Below are positions 1-6,801 of a stretch of 9,681 bases of DNA, piece by piece. The position numbers and the translations under genes were made by a program. Positions within the stretch are counted from its first letter, which is position 1, and every line of letters starts with the position of its first letter. The notes under the pieces were generated by a model that saw only the letters and a program-made list of their open reading frames with translations, made no database searches and was not told the DNA's origin. This DNA comes from Rubrobacter sp. (GTDB lineage Bacteria; Actinomycetota; Rubrobacteria; Rubrobacterales; Rubrobacteraceae), in contig JADDPY010000386.1 in the NCBI GenBank assembly GCA_016781635.1, positions 1 to 9,681 of the forward strand. Direction: 5' to 3'.

Positions 1-46
1 GATAGTGGTCCCACAGGTTCGATTTTCGAGAGAAGCGGGTGATGGG

Positions 47-588
47 GTGCACAACGGCGAGAACGGGTTCGATCTCGTGGTGGTCGGAGCGGGGCCGGGC
101 GGGATGGGGACCGCGTACTACGCCGCAAAGCTGGGCCTCCGGGTGTTGATGATCGAGAAAGACCGTCTCCCGCGCGACAGGGTCTGAGGGGACGGCATGC
201 TAGCCCAGACGGTCGCGGGGATGCGGGCGACGAGTCACGCCGTAAGCGGCGAGGGCATAGGCTTCGCGCTGGAGGCCGGGCGTACGAGGCTCACCGCCGG
301 CGTGACTTTTCTGCCGCCTTGCTCTCGGGCTACGCGCGGCAGATCAAAGGCCTACATTCACTCAGCCAGCCCACGACTCAAGCGCTCGTCTCGCTCGTCA
401 ACCACCTCCCCCGCCTCGACCTCATGGAGCCCGTTTTCGAGTACTGCCCTTCGGATGATCGGCTACGCCGTACGCTGATCGAGTGTCTGGCCGGAAGCAG
501 GGACGCGGGCGTACTCCTCAGGCGCCACCCGTCCGTGGTCGCGCGTGCTGCCGGAGCGGCGATCCGCAAGGTCGCTAGGGGAGCCTGA
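47..588 (+). pseudogene. Decayed geranylgeranyl reductase-family FAD oxidoreductase
   Basis: The reading starts at a GTG (47) behind a purine-rich GAGAGAAG and gives an N-terminal FAD-binding fold: DLVVVGAGPGG (GxGxxG dinucleotide motif) followed by GLRVLMIEKDRLPRDRV. In this family the next residues are Cys-Gly-Asp-Gly. Here the Cys codon position is TGA (185-187), and GDGM then continues in the same frame. After about 15 more residues the frame jumps straight to GEGIGFALEAGR, the motif normally found some 200 or more residues later, so most of the middle of the protein is missing; the junction lies around 230-250. Around 283-303 the frame shifts, and the true C-terminus (DFSAALLSGYARQIKGL onward) runs in another frame to TGA at 586-588. 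About 180 codons remain of a family length near 400. Intact relatives reduce isoprenoid chains of lipids or chlorophyll. This copy cannot make a working enzyme. Family assignment is confident; the exact substrate class of the ancestor is not. Confidence 0.85.
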
Positions 589-620
589 CAATCCAGACCT
601 TGCGGTCGAGCGGCGCTACG

Positions 621-653
621 CAAAAACGGGCCCGGCGGAACACGAGTCCCGTT
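621..653 (-). terminator. Possible intrinsic terminator of the DUF255 gene
   Basis: Read on the minus strand just after the stop of the DUF255 gene, AACGGG (653-648) can pair with CCCGTT (630-625). The second arm merges into a short T run (CCCGTTTTTG). The loop is long (17 nt) and GC-rich and could fold further. The position, between two convergent genes, and the T run fit a terminator, but the stem is only 6 bp, so confidence is limited. Confidence 0.4.
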
Positions 654-662
654 AGGGGCTGG

Positions 663-2717
663 CTAGGATATGCCGAGCTGCCTCTTTACTTCCTCCGGAT
701 CCGTCGCCGGCATCTGGCAGGCGTGGTTGACGCAGACGTATGCCGTCGCCTTGCCGCCCCTCGTTGGACGCTCGGCGAGGAGCGGTATCAGCTCCACCGC
801 GGCCTCGTCCCCCTCGGAGGCTCCCACGACTACCTTGTTCGGGACGTATCCGGAGAATGCGGCCTCCGCGAGCGCCCGGGTGTCCGGGGCGCCGGGCTCA
901 CCGACGATGGCGACTTCGTACGGCTGTGAAAGGTAGAGGTCGAGCGCTGAGAGTAGCCGCCCGAAGGCACTCGGGATCTGGGCCATCCCGCCGCTCAGGT
1001 TTTCGAGGATGGCCCCGGCCCGCTCCCGGTAATCCTCCCGCTCCAGGACGACGGAGAGCCTGAGGAGCACTTCCACGGCGACCGAGTTGCCCGAGGGGGC
1101 CGCGCTGTCGTAGACGTCGCGCGGGCGAGTAACGAGCTCCTCGTGATCGGAGGGGGTGTCGTAGAAAACGCCCTTGTCCACGTCCCAGAAAAGCTCCAGC
1201 ATCGCGTCGGCGAGGGTTCGGGCCTCCTCGATCCAACGCCTCTCGAAGGTCGCCTCGTAGAGCGAGACGAGGCCGTCGGCCACGCAGGCGTAGTCCTCCA
1301 GGTACCCGTTGAACCGGGCCCTACCGTCCTTGAACGAGCGGTGGAGCCGCCCATCTTCCTTCATCTTCTCCAGCAGGAACCCGGCGTTCTTTCGGGCCGC
1401 CTCACGATAGTCCTCGCGCTCGGGCAGGACGCGGGCGGCGAGCGCGAAGGCGCGCAGCGCCAGCCCGTTCCAGGCGGCCAGGACCTTGTCGTCGCGCCCG
1501 GGGCGCACCCGGTTCTCCCGGACCGCGTAGAGCTTCGCCTTGATGCCTTCTATGCGCTCCCCGAGATCCTCCGGCGAAAGTTCAAACTCCCGGGCGACCG
1601 CCTCGGGCGGGCGGGGGACGTTGAGGATGTTCGTCCCCTCGAAGTTGCCTCTTTCGGTGACGTCCCAGAAGCGTAGGGCGAGCCTCGCCTCCTCGGGCTC
1701 GAGCGCCGCCTCGATCTCCCCGGGCGTCCAGACGTAGAACTTGCCCTCCTCGCCCTCGGAGTCCGCGTCCTCCGCCGAGTAGAAGCCCCCCTCGGGGGAG
1801 GTCATGTCGCGCAGGAGGTAATCGAGGGTCTCCGCGGCGATCCTTCGGTAGAACTCGTCACCCGTGGCCTCGTAAGCTTCGAGATACAGCCGCGCGAGCA
1901 GGGCGTTGTCGTAGAGCATCTTCTCGAAGTGCGGGACGAGCCAGTACTCGTCGACGGAGTAGCGGGCGAAGCCGCCGCCGAGTTGGTCGTAGATGCCGCC
2001 GTTCGCCATGCTCCTGAGGGTCAGCTCGATTCCCGAGAGGGTCGCCCGATCCTCGGTCCTCGCGTGGTGACGAAGCAGCACCTCCAGGTTCATCGTCTGG
2101 GGGAACTTCGGCGCCCCGCCGAAGCCGCCGAAGCGGTTATCCACCTGCCCCACGAGCGCGTTCGCCGCATCGTCTAGCAACTTCTCCGAGAGCCCGGTCT
2201 GCGGGATGGAGACATTGTTCGCCGACTGGAGGTATTCGCGCACTCCCTCGGCGCTCTTCAGAACCTCGTCGCGGCGGTTCTTGTAGGCATCCGAGAGGCT
2301 TTCGAGGATCTGCCCGAAGGCCGGCATCCCGCGGCTCGGCACGGGCGGGAAGTAGGTGCCGGCGTAGAACGGTGCCCCGTCAGGCGTCATAAAGACCGTC
2401 ATCGGCCAGCCGCCGTGGCGCGTCATCGCCTGGGTTGCGGCCATGTAGATGGAGTCGACGTCGGGCCGCTCCTCGCGGTCGACCTTTATGCTGACGAAGC
2501 CCTGGTTCATGAGCTTCGCCGTCTCCTCGTTCTCGAAGGACTCCCGCTCCATCACGTGGCACCAGTGGCACGCCGAATATCCGACGCTGAGGAGCACGGG
2601 CTTGTCCTCCGCCCGCGCCTTCTCGAAAGCTTCATCCCCCCACGGGTACCAGTCCACGGGGTTGTCCTTGTGCTGTAGGAGATAAGGGCTAGTCTCGTTC
2701 TCCAACCGGTTAGGCAT
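663..2717 (-). CDS. DUF255/YyaL-family thioredoxin-domain protein
   Basis: The 684-residue product is full length for the YyaL/spermatogenesis-associated protein 20-like family. It opens with the family signature [21 protein letters not shown] thioredoxin-like domain follows, with the dithiol motif CHWC at residues 50-53 ([16 protein letters not shown]) and [13 protein letters not shown] near 102-114. From about residue 190 it resembles an all-alpha (alpha/alpha) barrel, with [55 protein letters not shown] and [21 protein letters not shown]. It ends with a Cys pair in [16 protein letters not shown] (C662, C667). No signal peptide is visible, so it is probably cytosolic. The reaction is not established for the family; a thiol-redox or sugar-related role is often guessed. 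The ATG at 2717 is preferred over one 14 codons upstream (2759), because GGAGGAGCGC lies directly before it and homologues begin at this point. It appears monocistronic, with the palindrome at 2762-2790 upstream. Confidence 0.93.
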   Translation of the reverse strand: MPNRLENETSPYLLQHKDNPVDWYPWGDEAFEKARAEDKPVLLSVGYSACHWCHVMERESFENEETAKLMNQGFVSIKVDREERPDVDSIYMAATQAMTRHGGWPMTVFMTPDGAPFYAGTYFPPVPSRGMPAFGQILESLSDAYKNRRDEVLKSAEGVREYLQSANNVSIPQTGLSEKLLDDAANALVGQVDNRFGGFGGAPKFPQTMNLEVLLRHHARTEDRATLSGIELTLRSMANGGIYDQLGGGFARYSVDEYWLVPHFEKMLYDNALLARLYLEAYEATGDEFYRRIAAETLDYLLRDMTSPEGGFYSAEDADSEGEEGKFYVWTPGEIEAALEPEEARLALRFWDVTERGNFEGTNILNVPRPPEAVAREFELSPEDLGERIEGIKAKLYAVRENRVRPGRDDKVLAAWNGLALRAFALAARVLPEREDYREAARKNAGFLLEKMKEDGRLHRSFKDGRARFNGYLEDYACVADGLVSLYEATFERRWIEEARTLADAMLELFWDVDKGVFYDTPSDHEELVTRPRDVYDSAAPSGNSVAVEVLLRLSVVLEREDYRERAGAILENLSGGMAQIPSAFGRLLSALDLYLSQPYEVAIVGEPGAPDTRALAEAAFSGYVPNKVVVGASEGDEAAVELIPLLAERPTRGGKATAYVCVNHACQMPATDPEEVKRQLGIS

Positions 2718-2761
2718 GCGCTCCTCCGGGGCTCCCGCGTATCGTTTCAGTTGTTCCAACG

Positions 2762-2790
2762 TATAACACGGCTGGGCGCAGCCGGTTATA
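2762..2790 (-). promoter_or_regulatory. Palindrome with -10-like hexamers upstream of DUF255 gene
   Basis: TATAAC-a-CGGCTG (2762-2774) and CAGCCG-GTTATA (2779-2790) are reverse complements around a 4-nt centre, with a single unpaired A at 2768. Because the outer arms are TATAAC and GTTATA, a good -10-like hexamer is present on each strand. On the minus strand TATAAC at 2790-2785 would start transcription near 2778, about 60 nt upstream of the DUF255 start codon. No convincing -35 is seen. It could be a promoter overlapped by an operator, or a structured 5' leader. The symmetry is seen directly; function is inferred. Confidence 0.45.
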
Positions 2791-3248
2791 GTTTTCGGCC
2801 ATCAGGTAGGCACCACGGCGGCTTTCGGTCCCTCAGACCGCGTACGCGCACACGCCATCCTGTGAACCGACGCAGCCCGAAGCTTTCCCCTCACGCTGCG
2901 CCCGTCTTGCTGCGGCTGATCGTTGGAAGCCGCCAAATACAACGCTCCCAGTTTGCCGCGTGAGGCTCAGCGTGCCGGAGGTGGTGTAGGAGGCGTAGAT
3001 CTTGCCGTGCGTCAACAACCGTACAAAGCCATAACGTTTCAGAGGTCCGCTTCCCTGCCACGCCGGACGAGGAGCCGGAGGTAGATCCGGCGCTGACCCG
3101 GCCGTCTCTACTTATATTCGGTCCCTCAAAGGCCGCCACGAATTTCAACCTCGGGCCTACCCGCGCTTGCCGAGGCTTGCGAGGGAGCGAGCCTGGGTAC
3201 TTCAACAGCGTTACAACACGCACGACTCTCCAGGAGGCTGTGCCACAA
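2791..3248. other. Intergenic region without recognisable gene
   Basis: This stretch of more than 450 bp lies between the divergent DUF255 and LOV-GGDEF genes. Open frames exist on both strands, for example a minus-strand frame of about 60 codons at 2833-3018, but none has a recognised family motif or good ribosome binding site. A small perfect hairpin, GCCGGA-6 nt-TCCGGC, sits at 3074-3091. TATATT at 3113-3118 could be a -10 box for the LOV gene, but no matching -35 is evident at normal spacing. It may hold a long leader or a fully decayed gene. Confidence 0.5.
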
Positions 3249-4232
3249 ATGAACGATTGGGCCAGCGTGCTCGGCCGAGCCATAGAGGCGACGAGGAACG
3301 GCATCGTCGTCACCGACCCGCGGCTTCCGGACAATCCTATCGTCTACATCAACCCCGCCTTCGAGCGCATCACCGGCTACAGCGCAACGGAGGTGGTCGG
3401 GCGCAACTGCCGGTTTCTTCAGGGCCCCGACAGAGACCAGTCGGCCCTGGATGAGATACGTGCCGCCCTCCGGGAGGAGCGGGATTGCCGGGTGGTCGTG
3501 CGCAACTACCGCAAGGACGGCACCCTCTTCTGGCAGGAACTGAGCATCTCCCCGGTGCGCGACGAGGCAGGGCGCGTTACCCACTTCGTGGGCGTCCAGG
3601 ACGACGTTACCGAACGGAAGTTGGCCGAGGCGCGGCTGGCGCACGAGGCCCTGCACGACCCCTTAACGAGCTTACCCAACCGCGCATTGTTCGCGGATTG
3701 CCTGCGGGAGGCCCTCTCCCGCGCGCCGCACGGTGTGGAACGCGTCGCCGCGGTGCTCTTTTTGGAGCTGGAGAACTTCGGAGCCATCAACCAATCCTTC
3801 GGGCGCGACGAGGGTGACCGCCTGCTCGCCGCCGTGGCCAAGCGTCTGGAGTGGCACCTGGGGGAGGAGGTTAGCGTCGGGCGCGCCGGGGGGGCCGCGT
3901 TCGTGATCCTGCTCGAAGGCATAGCCGGAGCCGAAGACGCGGGGCGAGCCGCCGAGAGCGTCCTGGAGGGGCTGCGAAGGCCCTTCGCATCAGTAGAGGG
4001 CGAAATACCCGTCAGGGCGAACATCGGCATCGCCCTGAGCGCCACACCCGGGACCTCCCGCCCCCGCGACCTGATGCGCTCCGCGGAGCTGGCACTGTAC
4101 CGGTCGAAAAGCACGGGCGGCGGGCATTACGCGGTCTTCGCTCCTAGCCCCGAGACCTCGAAACCATCGGGAGGGCCGGACGTTAGCCCATCCGCTGCGA
4201 GCCCGGTGGACGACCGGCGCTCTTCGGGGTAG
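3249..4232 (+). CDS. LOV photoreceptor domain fused to degenerate GGDEF domain
   Basis: From ATG 3249 the protein has 327 residues. Residues about 5-125 form a LOV-type PAS domain. YINPAFERITGYSATEVVG leads into GRNCRFLQG, the canonical flavin-adduct motif with the photoactive Cys at 54. NYRKDG (Asn86) and GVQDDVTERK (Gln117) supply further FMN contacts. The second conserved Asn, in the usual FWN, is Gln96 here (FWQEL). A short linker leads to a GGDEF-fold domain (about 131-297) that keeps HDPLTSLPNRALF and MRSAELALYRSK. However, the metal-binding Asp of LFLDLDNF reads as Glu (LFLELENF), and the signature GGDEF reads GGAAF (214-218), so diguanylate cyclase activity is unlikely. No RxxD I-site and no EAL domain are present; the tail is Pro/Ser-rich. 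The likely role is blue-light sensing passed on by a non-catalytic output domain. Start choice: GGAGG at 3233-3237 lies 11 nt before ATG 3249. An in-frame GTG at 3240 is too close to it, and a TTG at 3177 is unsupported. A Crp-family gene follows 50 bp downstream. Confidence 0.9.
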   Translation: MNDWASVLGRAIEATRNGIVVTDPRLPDNPIVYINPAFERITGYSATEVVGRNCRFLQGPDRDQSALDEIRAALREERDCRVVVRNYRKDGTLFWQELSISPVRDEAGRVTHFVGVQDDVTERKLAEARLAHEALHDPLTSLPNRALFADCLREALSRAPHGVERVAAVLFLELENFGAINQSFGRDEGDRLLAAVAKRLEWHLGEEVSVGRAGGAAFVILLEGIAGAEDAGRAAESVLEGLRRPFASVEGEIPVRANIGIALSATPGTSRPRDLMRSAELALYRSKSTGGGHYAVFAPSPETSKPSGGPDVSPSAASPVDDRRSSG

Positions 4233-4282
4233 GTATTCCAGATCGGGTATCATAAGTTGAACTTCACCGGCGAGGAGGGGCG

Positions 4283-5002
4283 ATGGAAAGAGATCGCACC
4301 GTGGCCGTGCTGGCAGAGAACAAGCGCATGCGGCTCCTCTCGGAGGTGGACGTCTTCGAGACGCTTCCCCACGAGGAGTTGCTGGATCTTACCCGTGTGT
4401 GCAGGCCTGCCCGATACGGGGCCGGGGAGACCATCTTCGAGCCGGAGACTGCCAGCAAGAAAGTTTTCGTGCTGGAGGAGGGGCAGGTGCGGACCTACCG
4501 GACGGACTCGCGCGGGCGGGAGGTCACCCTCGAAGTGCTGAGGGAGGGAACGGTCTTCGGTAGGCTCGGCACCGGTGAACGAGCGCAGGGGGCGTACGCG
4601 CAGGCCATGGTGGCGTCGGTCGTTTCGACCCTGGGCAAGAAGGACATGGAGCGCCTCGTGAAGCGGAGGCCCGAGGTCGGCCTGAGGTGGGCGGACCTCG
4701 TGGACGAGCGGTTATCCTTGAGCGAAGACCGGGCGACAGACCTGGTCCAGAAGGAGATCCCGGCGCGGCTGGCGAGCCTCCTCCTGCGGCTGGTCGAGTC
4801 CGAGGGCATCGTCACTCGACAGGGCTACAAGATCACGACCCGCTACACCCACCGGCAGTTGGGCACCATGATCGGGGCCGAACGTGAGGCCGTCACGCGA
4901 GCCTTCGCCCTGCTTCGCAGGATCGGGGCCGTGGAGGTGCAAGATCGCCTTATCCGCATCCCGGAACCAGACGTGCTCAGGCGAGCCGCGGCGAGCGGGT
5001 AG
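4283..5002 (+). CDS. Crp/Fnr-family transcriptional regulator
   Basis: This 239-residue protein starts at an ATG directly behind GAGGAGGGG. Residues about 17-125 fit a cyclic-nucleotide-binding-type beta roll (LLSEVDVFETLPHEELLDL, YGAGETIF, KKVFVLEEGQVRTY, VTLEVLREGTVFGRLG). A dimerisation helix region follows (about 127-160), then a Crp-type winged HTH (about 185-228) containing YTHRQLGTMIGAEREAVTRA and LLRRIGAVEVQDRLIRI. The phosphate-binding cassette is not canonical. The position of the usual GEL glutamate is Arg (FGRLG), and the usual Arg-Ser/Thr pair is missing (AQGAYAQA), so cAMP binding is doubtful. There is only one Cys (C40), which rules out an FNR-type iron-sulfur cluster. The signal it reads is unknown. 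It lies 50 bp after the LOV-GGDEF gene on the same strand and may be co-transcribed with it, which suggests light-linked control, though this is only inferred from adjacency. Confidence 0.92.
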   Translation: MERDRTVAVLAENKRMRLLSEVDVFETLPHEELLDLTRVCRPARYGAGETIFEPETASKKVFVLEEGQVRTYRTDSRGREVTLEVLREGTVFGRLGTGERAQGAYAQAMVASVVSTLGKKDMERLVKRRPEVGLRWADLVDERLSLSEDRATDLVQKEIPARLASLLLRLVESEGIVTRQGYKITTRYTHRQLGTMIGAEREAVTRAFALLRRIGAVEVQDRLIRIPEPDVLRRAAASG

Positions 5003-5128
5003 CACACACACTCGACGGCGCGGACGGATTGAAGTTGGATAAGGGTTTCTACCGGGGGTTTGAGCAGCCACGGACCGGGTACGCTGCAACCAATACTACA
5101 AGCGATCCGGAGGAGGCGACTTTCCGGT

Positions 5129-5281
5129 ATGTGCTACACGAGCAGGGATTATAGGGCCGAGCAGGAAGCCCGCAGGAAGCGCGAGGAGTCTCGCGAGCGG
5201 CAGACGTCGGGCGAGAAGACCGGGCGCGACGAGAAAACCGGGGCGACGAAAAGGCGGGATCGGGAGCTCGTCAAGACCTGA
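5129..5281 (+). CDS. Small highly charged protein, function unknown
   Basis: The predicted product has 50 residues. It begins MCYTSRDYRAEQEARRKRE and continues as an almost wholly Lys/Arg/Glu/Asp/Gly/Thr sequence with no hydrophobic core. It is probably a basic helix followed by a disordered tail. The ATG at 5129 is chosen because GGAGGAGG (5109-5116) precedes it by 12 nt and because similar short actinobacterial proteins, as I recall, begin with MCY(S/T)SRDYR. The frame is open further upstream to 5060, but nothing supports starting there. It ends just before a strong terminator at 5313. No membrane segment is present, and the single Cys at position 2 is the only thiol. It could bind nucleic acid or a protein partner; I cannot assign a role. 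Confidence 0.65.
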   Translation: MCYTSRDYRAEQEARRKREESRERQTSGEKTGRDEKTGATKRRDRELVKT

Positions 5282-5312
5282 GTCGGGGGTTCGGTAAGAG
5301 AATAGAGATAGG

Positions 5313-5352
5313 AGGCTCCGGGGTTTCGTCCCCGGGGCCTTTGTTATTCTTC
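5313..5352 (+). terminator. Strong rho-independent terminator
   Basis: AGGCTCCGGGG (5313-5323) pairs with CCCCGGGGCCT (5330-5340) over 11 positions with one U-G wobble, around the 6-nt loop TTTCGT. The T-rich tail TTTGTTATTCTT follows. It ends the transcript of the small charged protein, and possibly read-through from the Crp gene. It also insulates the aldolase gene, which starts about 40 bp later. Confidence 0.88.
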
Positions 5353-5393
5353 CCCGTAAGGTAAGTGGGACGAAGAAAGAAGAAAGGAGAGCC

Positions 5394-6416
5394 ATGAACA
5401 TACAGGAGTTGGAGAAGACCGCCCGTTCCCTCGTCCCCGAGGGGAAGGGTATTCTGGCCGCAGACGAGAGCTTCGGGACCATCGGGAAGCGCTTCCAGGC
5501 GGTCGGGGTCGAAGCGAGCGAGGAGAGTCGCAGAGACTACAGGGAGTTGCTCTTCACGACGCCGGGCATAAGCGACTATCTAGCGGGCGTGATCCTCTTT
5601 GACGAGACCATCCGCCAGAAGGCTTCGGATGGGCGGCTCTTGCCCGAAATCCTCAAGGATCAGGGCGTCATCCCCGGTATCAAAGTCGACGGCGGCGCCA
5701 AGGACATGGCCCTCTCCCCCGGCGAGAAGCTCACCGAGGGCCTGGACGGGCTGCGCGAGAGGCTCGGGGAGTACAGGGAGATGGGCGCCAGGTTCGCCAA
5801 GTGGCGGGCGGTCATCACCATCGGCGACGGCATCCCGACGCAGAGCTGCATCGACGCCAACGCCTTCGTGCTCGCGAGGTACGCCGCCGCCTGCCAGGAG
5901 CAGGACATCGTCCCCATCGTCGAGCCCGAGGTGCTTATAGACGGGGACCACTCCATCGAGCAATGCGATGAGGTGACGGAGAGGACGCTCAGGGCGACGT
6001 TCGCCCAGATCTTCGGGGCCGGCGTCGACCTCAAGGGGATGCTGCTCAAGCCGAACATGGTCATCTCGGGCAAGGACGCCTCGGAGCAGGCACCGGTCGA
6101 GGAGGTCGCTCGCCGCACCGTCGAATGCCTCCTCAGGAGCGTACCCGCCGCCGTCCCCGGCGTCGTCTTTCTCTCCGGCGGCCAGAGCGACAAGCAGGCA
6201 ACCGCCCACCTCAACGCCATGAACAGGCTCTACCCCAACCTCCCGTATGAGCTCTCGTTCTCCTACGCCCGGGCGCTGCAGGACCTCCCGATGAAGACCT
6301 GGAAGGGCGACGCGGGCAACGTCGAAGCCGCCCAGAAGGCCTTCTACCACCGCCTGAAGATGAACGGCGCCGCCCGCTCCGGCGCCTACTCCGAAGAGAT
6401 GGAAGAGGCGGCCTAG
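5394..6416 (+). CDS. Class I fructose-bisphosphate aldolase
   Basis: The 340-residue enzyme cleaves fructose 1,6-bisphosphate to dihydroxyacetone phosphate and glyceraldehyde 3-phosphate (and the reverse) in glycolysis and gluconeogenesis, in the cytosol. It belongs to the eukaryote-type class I family, which uses a Schiff base rather than a metal. Matching motifs are GKGILAADES (Asp24), GIKVDGG (Lys98), GARFAKWRAVI (Lys136), VPIVEPEVL (Glu177, Glu179), LKGMLLKPNM with the Schiff-base Lys219, VVFLSGGQS and LPYELSFSYARALQ. The residues expected around the active site are all present. The C-terminal tail (SGAYSEEMEEAA) differs from the short Tyr-ending tail of animal enzymes, though a Tyr lies nearby. 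Length is close to the family norm. The ATG has AAAGGAGA just upstream. The gene sits between two terminators and is probably transcribed alone; no clear promoter hexamers were found in the short upstream gap. Confidence 0.97.
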   Translation: MNIQELEKTARSLVPEGKGILAADESFGTIGKRFQAVGVEASEESRRDYRELLFTTPGISDYLAGVILFDETIRQKASDGRLLPEILKDQGVIPGIKVDGGAKDMALSPGEKLTEGLDGLRERLGEYREMGARFAKWRAVITIGDGIPTQSCIDANAFVLARYAAACQEQDIVPIVEPEVLIDGDHSIEQCDEVTERTLRATFAQIFGAGVDLKGMLLKPNMVISGKDASEQAPVEEVARRTVECLLRSVPAAVPGVVFLSGGQSDKQATAHLNAMNRLYPNLPYELSFSYARALQDLPMKTWKGDAGNVEAAQKAFYHRLKMNGAARSGAYSEEMEEAA

Positions 6417-6452
6417 ACCACGCGTCCCGCACGGTAAGCCTTCGAGGATCAA

Positions 6453-6489
6453 CGGCCGCCGGGTTGTACCGGCGGCCGGCCGCTTTCTC
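6453..6489 (+). terminator. Intrinsic terminator of the aldolase gene
   Basis: CGGCCGCCGG (6453-6462) and CCGGCGGCCG (6469-6478) are a perfect 10-bp inverted repeat around GTTGTA, 36 bp after the aldolase stop. The tail (GCCGCTTTCT) is only weakly T-rich. That is common in high-GC genomes, where stem stability dominates. Confidence 0.75.
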
Positions 6490-6801
6490 CCCGCCCGCGA
6501 ACCTCGACCGAGACGCCCCCTCCAGCCACGCCGATGTCACGAACGGGGCACGTAGTTACTCCTCAGTGAAGATCCGCCCGCAAGGTTCACACCCCTGTGC
6601 ATGTTCGAGGCGGCAGGTGGTGGCGCATAACCCTCCCCTACCGGGGACGAAAGCAAAGTCTCCGCAATTATGCATCAATCAACCTTCCGGTCCATCACGC
6701 TCCTACCTTCGGTCGCTTGAGACCCTCCCCTTGCACGATGTGCTTCCGGGGCCTGGCTGCGAGAGTTCTATCGGCAGCGAAAACGAGAAGGGAGAAGAGG
6801 G
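6490..6801 (+). promoter_or_regulatory. Leader region of RTX gene with possible alternative hairpins
   Basis: About 310 bp separate the aldolase terminator from the RTX gene and hold no convincing gene. Inside, GCATAA (6625-6630) can pair with TTATGC (6668-6673). Within that loop, CCCC-TACC-GGGG (6635-6646) competes with GGGGAC (6643-6648) pairing to GTCTCC (6659-6664) around GAAAGCAAA... , since both use the same G run. This resembles a switchable leader but matches no riboswitch class that I can confirm. Promoter-like pieces (TTGAGA at 6717, TTGCAC at 6731) lack good -10 partners. The arms are seen directly; regulation is inference. Confidence 0.3.

Noticed and set aside
185..187. In-frame TGA at a conserved Cys position, possible selenocysteine codon
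   Set aside because: The same gene also has a large deletion and a frameshift, and I see no obvious selenocysteine-insertion hairpin just after the TGA. Simple nonsense decay explains it better.
3240..3242. GTG as start of the LOV-GGDEF gene
   Set aside because: GGAGG would be only 2 nt away, too close for initiation. The ATG nine bases later is better spaced and precedes the domain directly.
5580..6452. Long minus-strand open frame of 290 codons
   Set aside because: It is the antisense shadow of the aldolase gene, with low-complexity Gly/Val/Leu-rich content and no ribosome binding site.
6640..6670. GACGAAAGCAAAGTC resembling the GACGCAAAGCC core of the c-di-GMP-I riboswitch
   Set aside because: The paired arms and the second conserved segment of that riboswitch are not present in order, so a match could not be supported.
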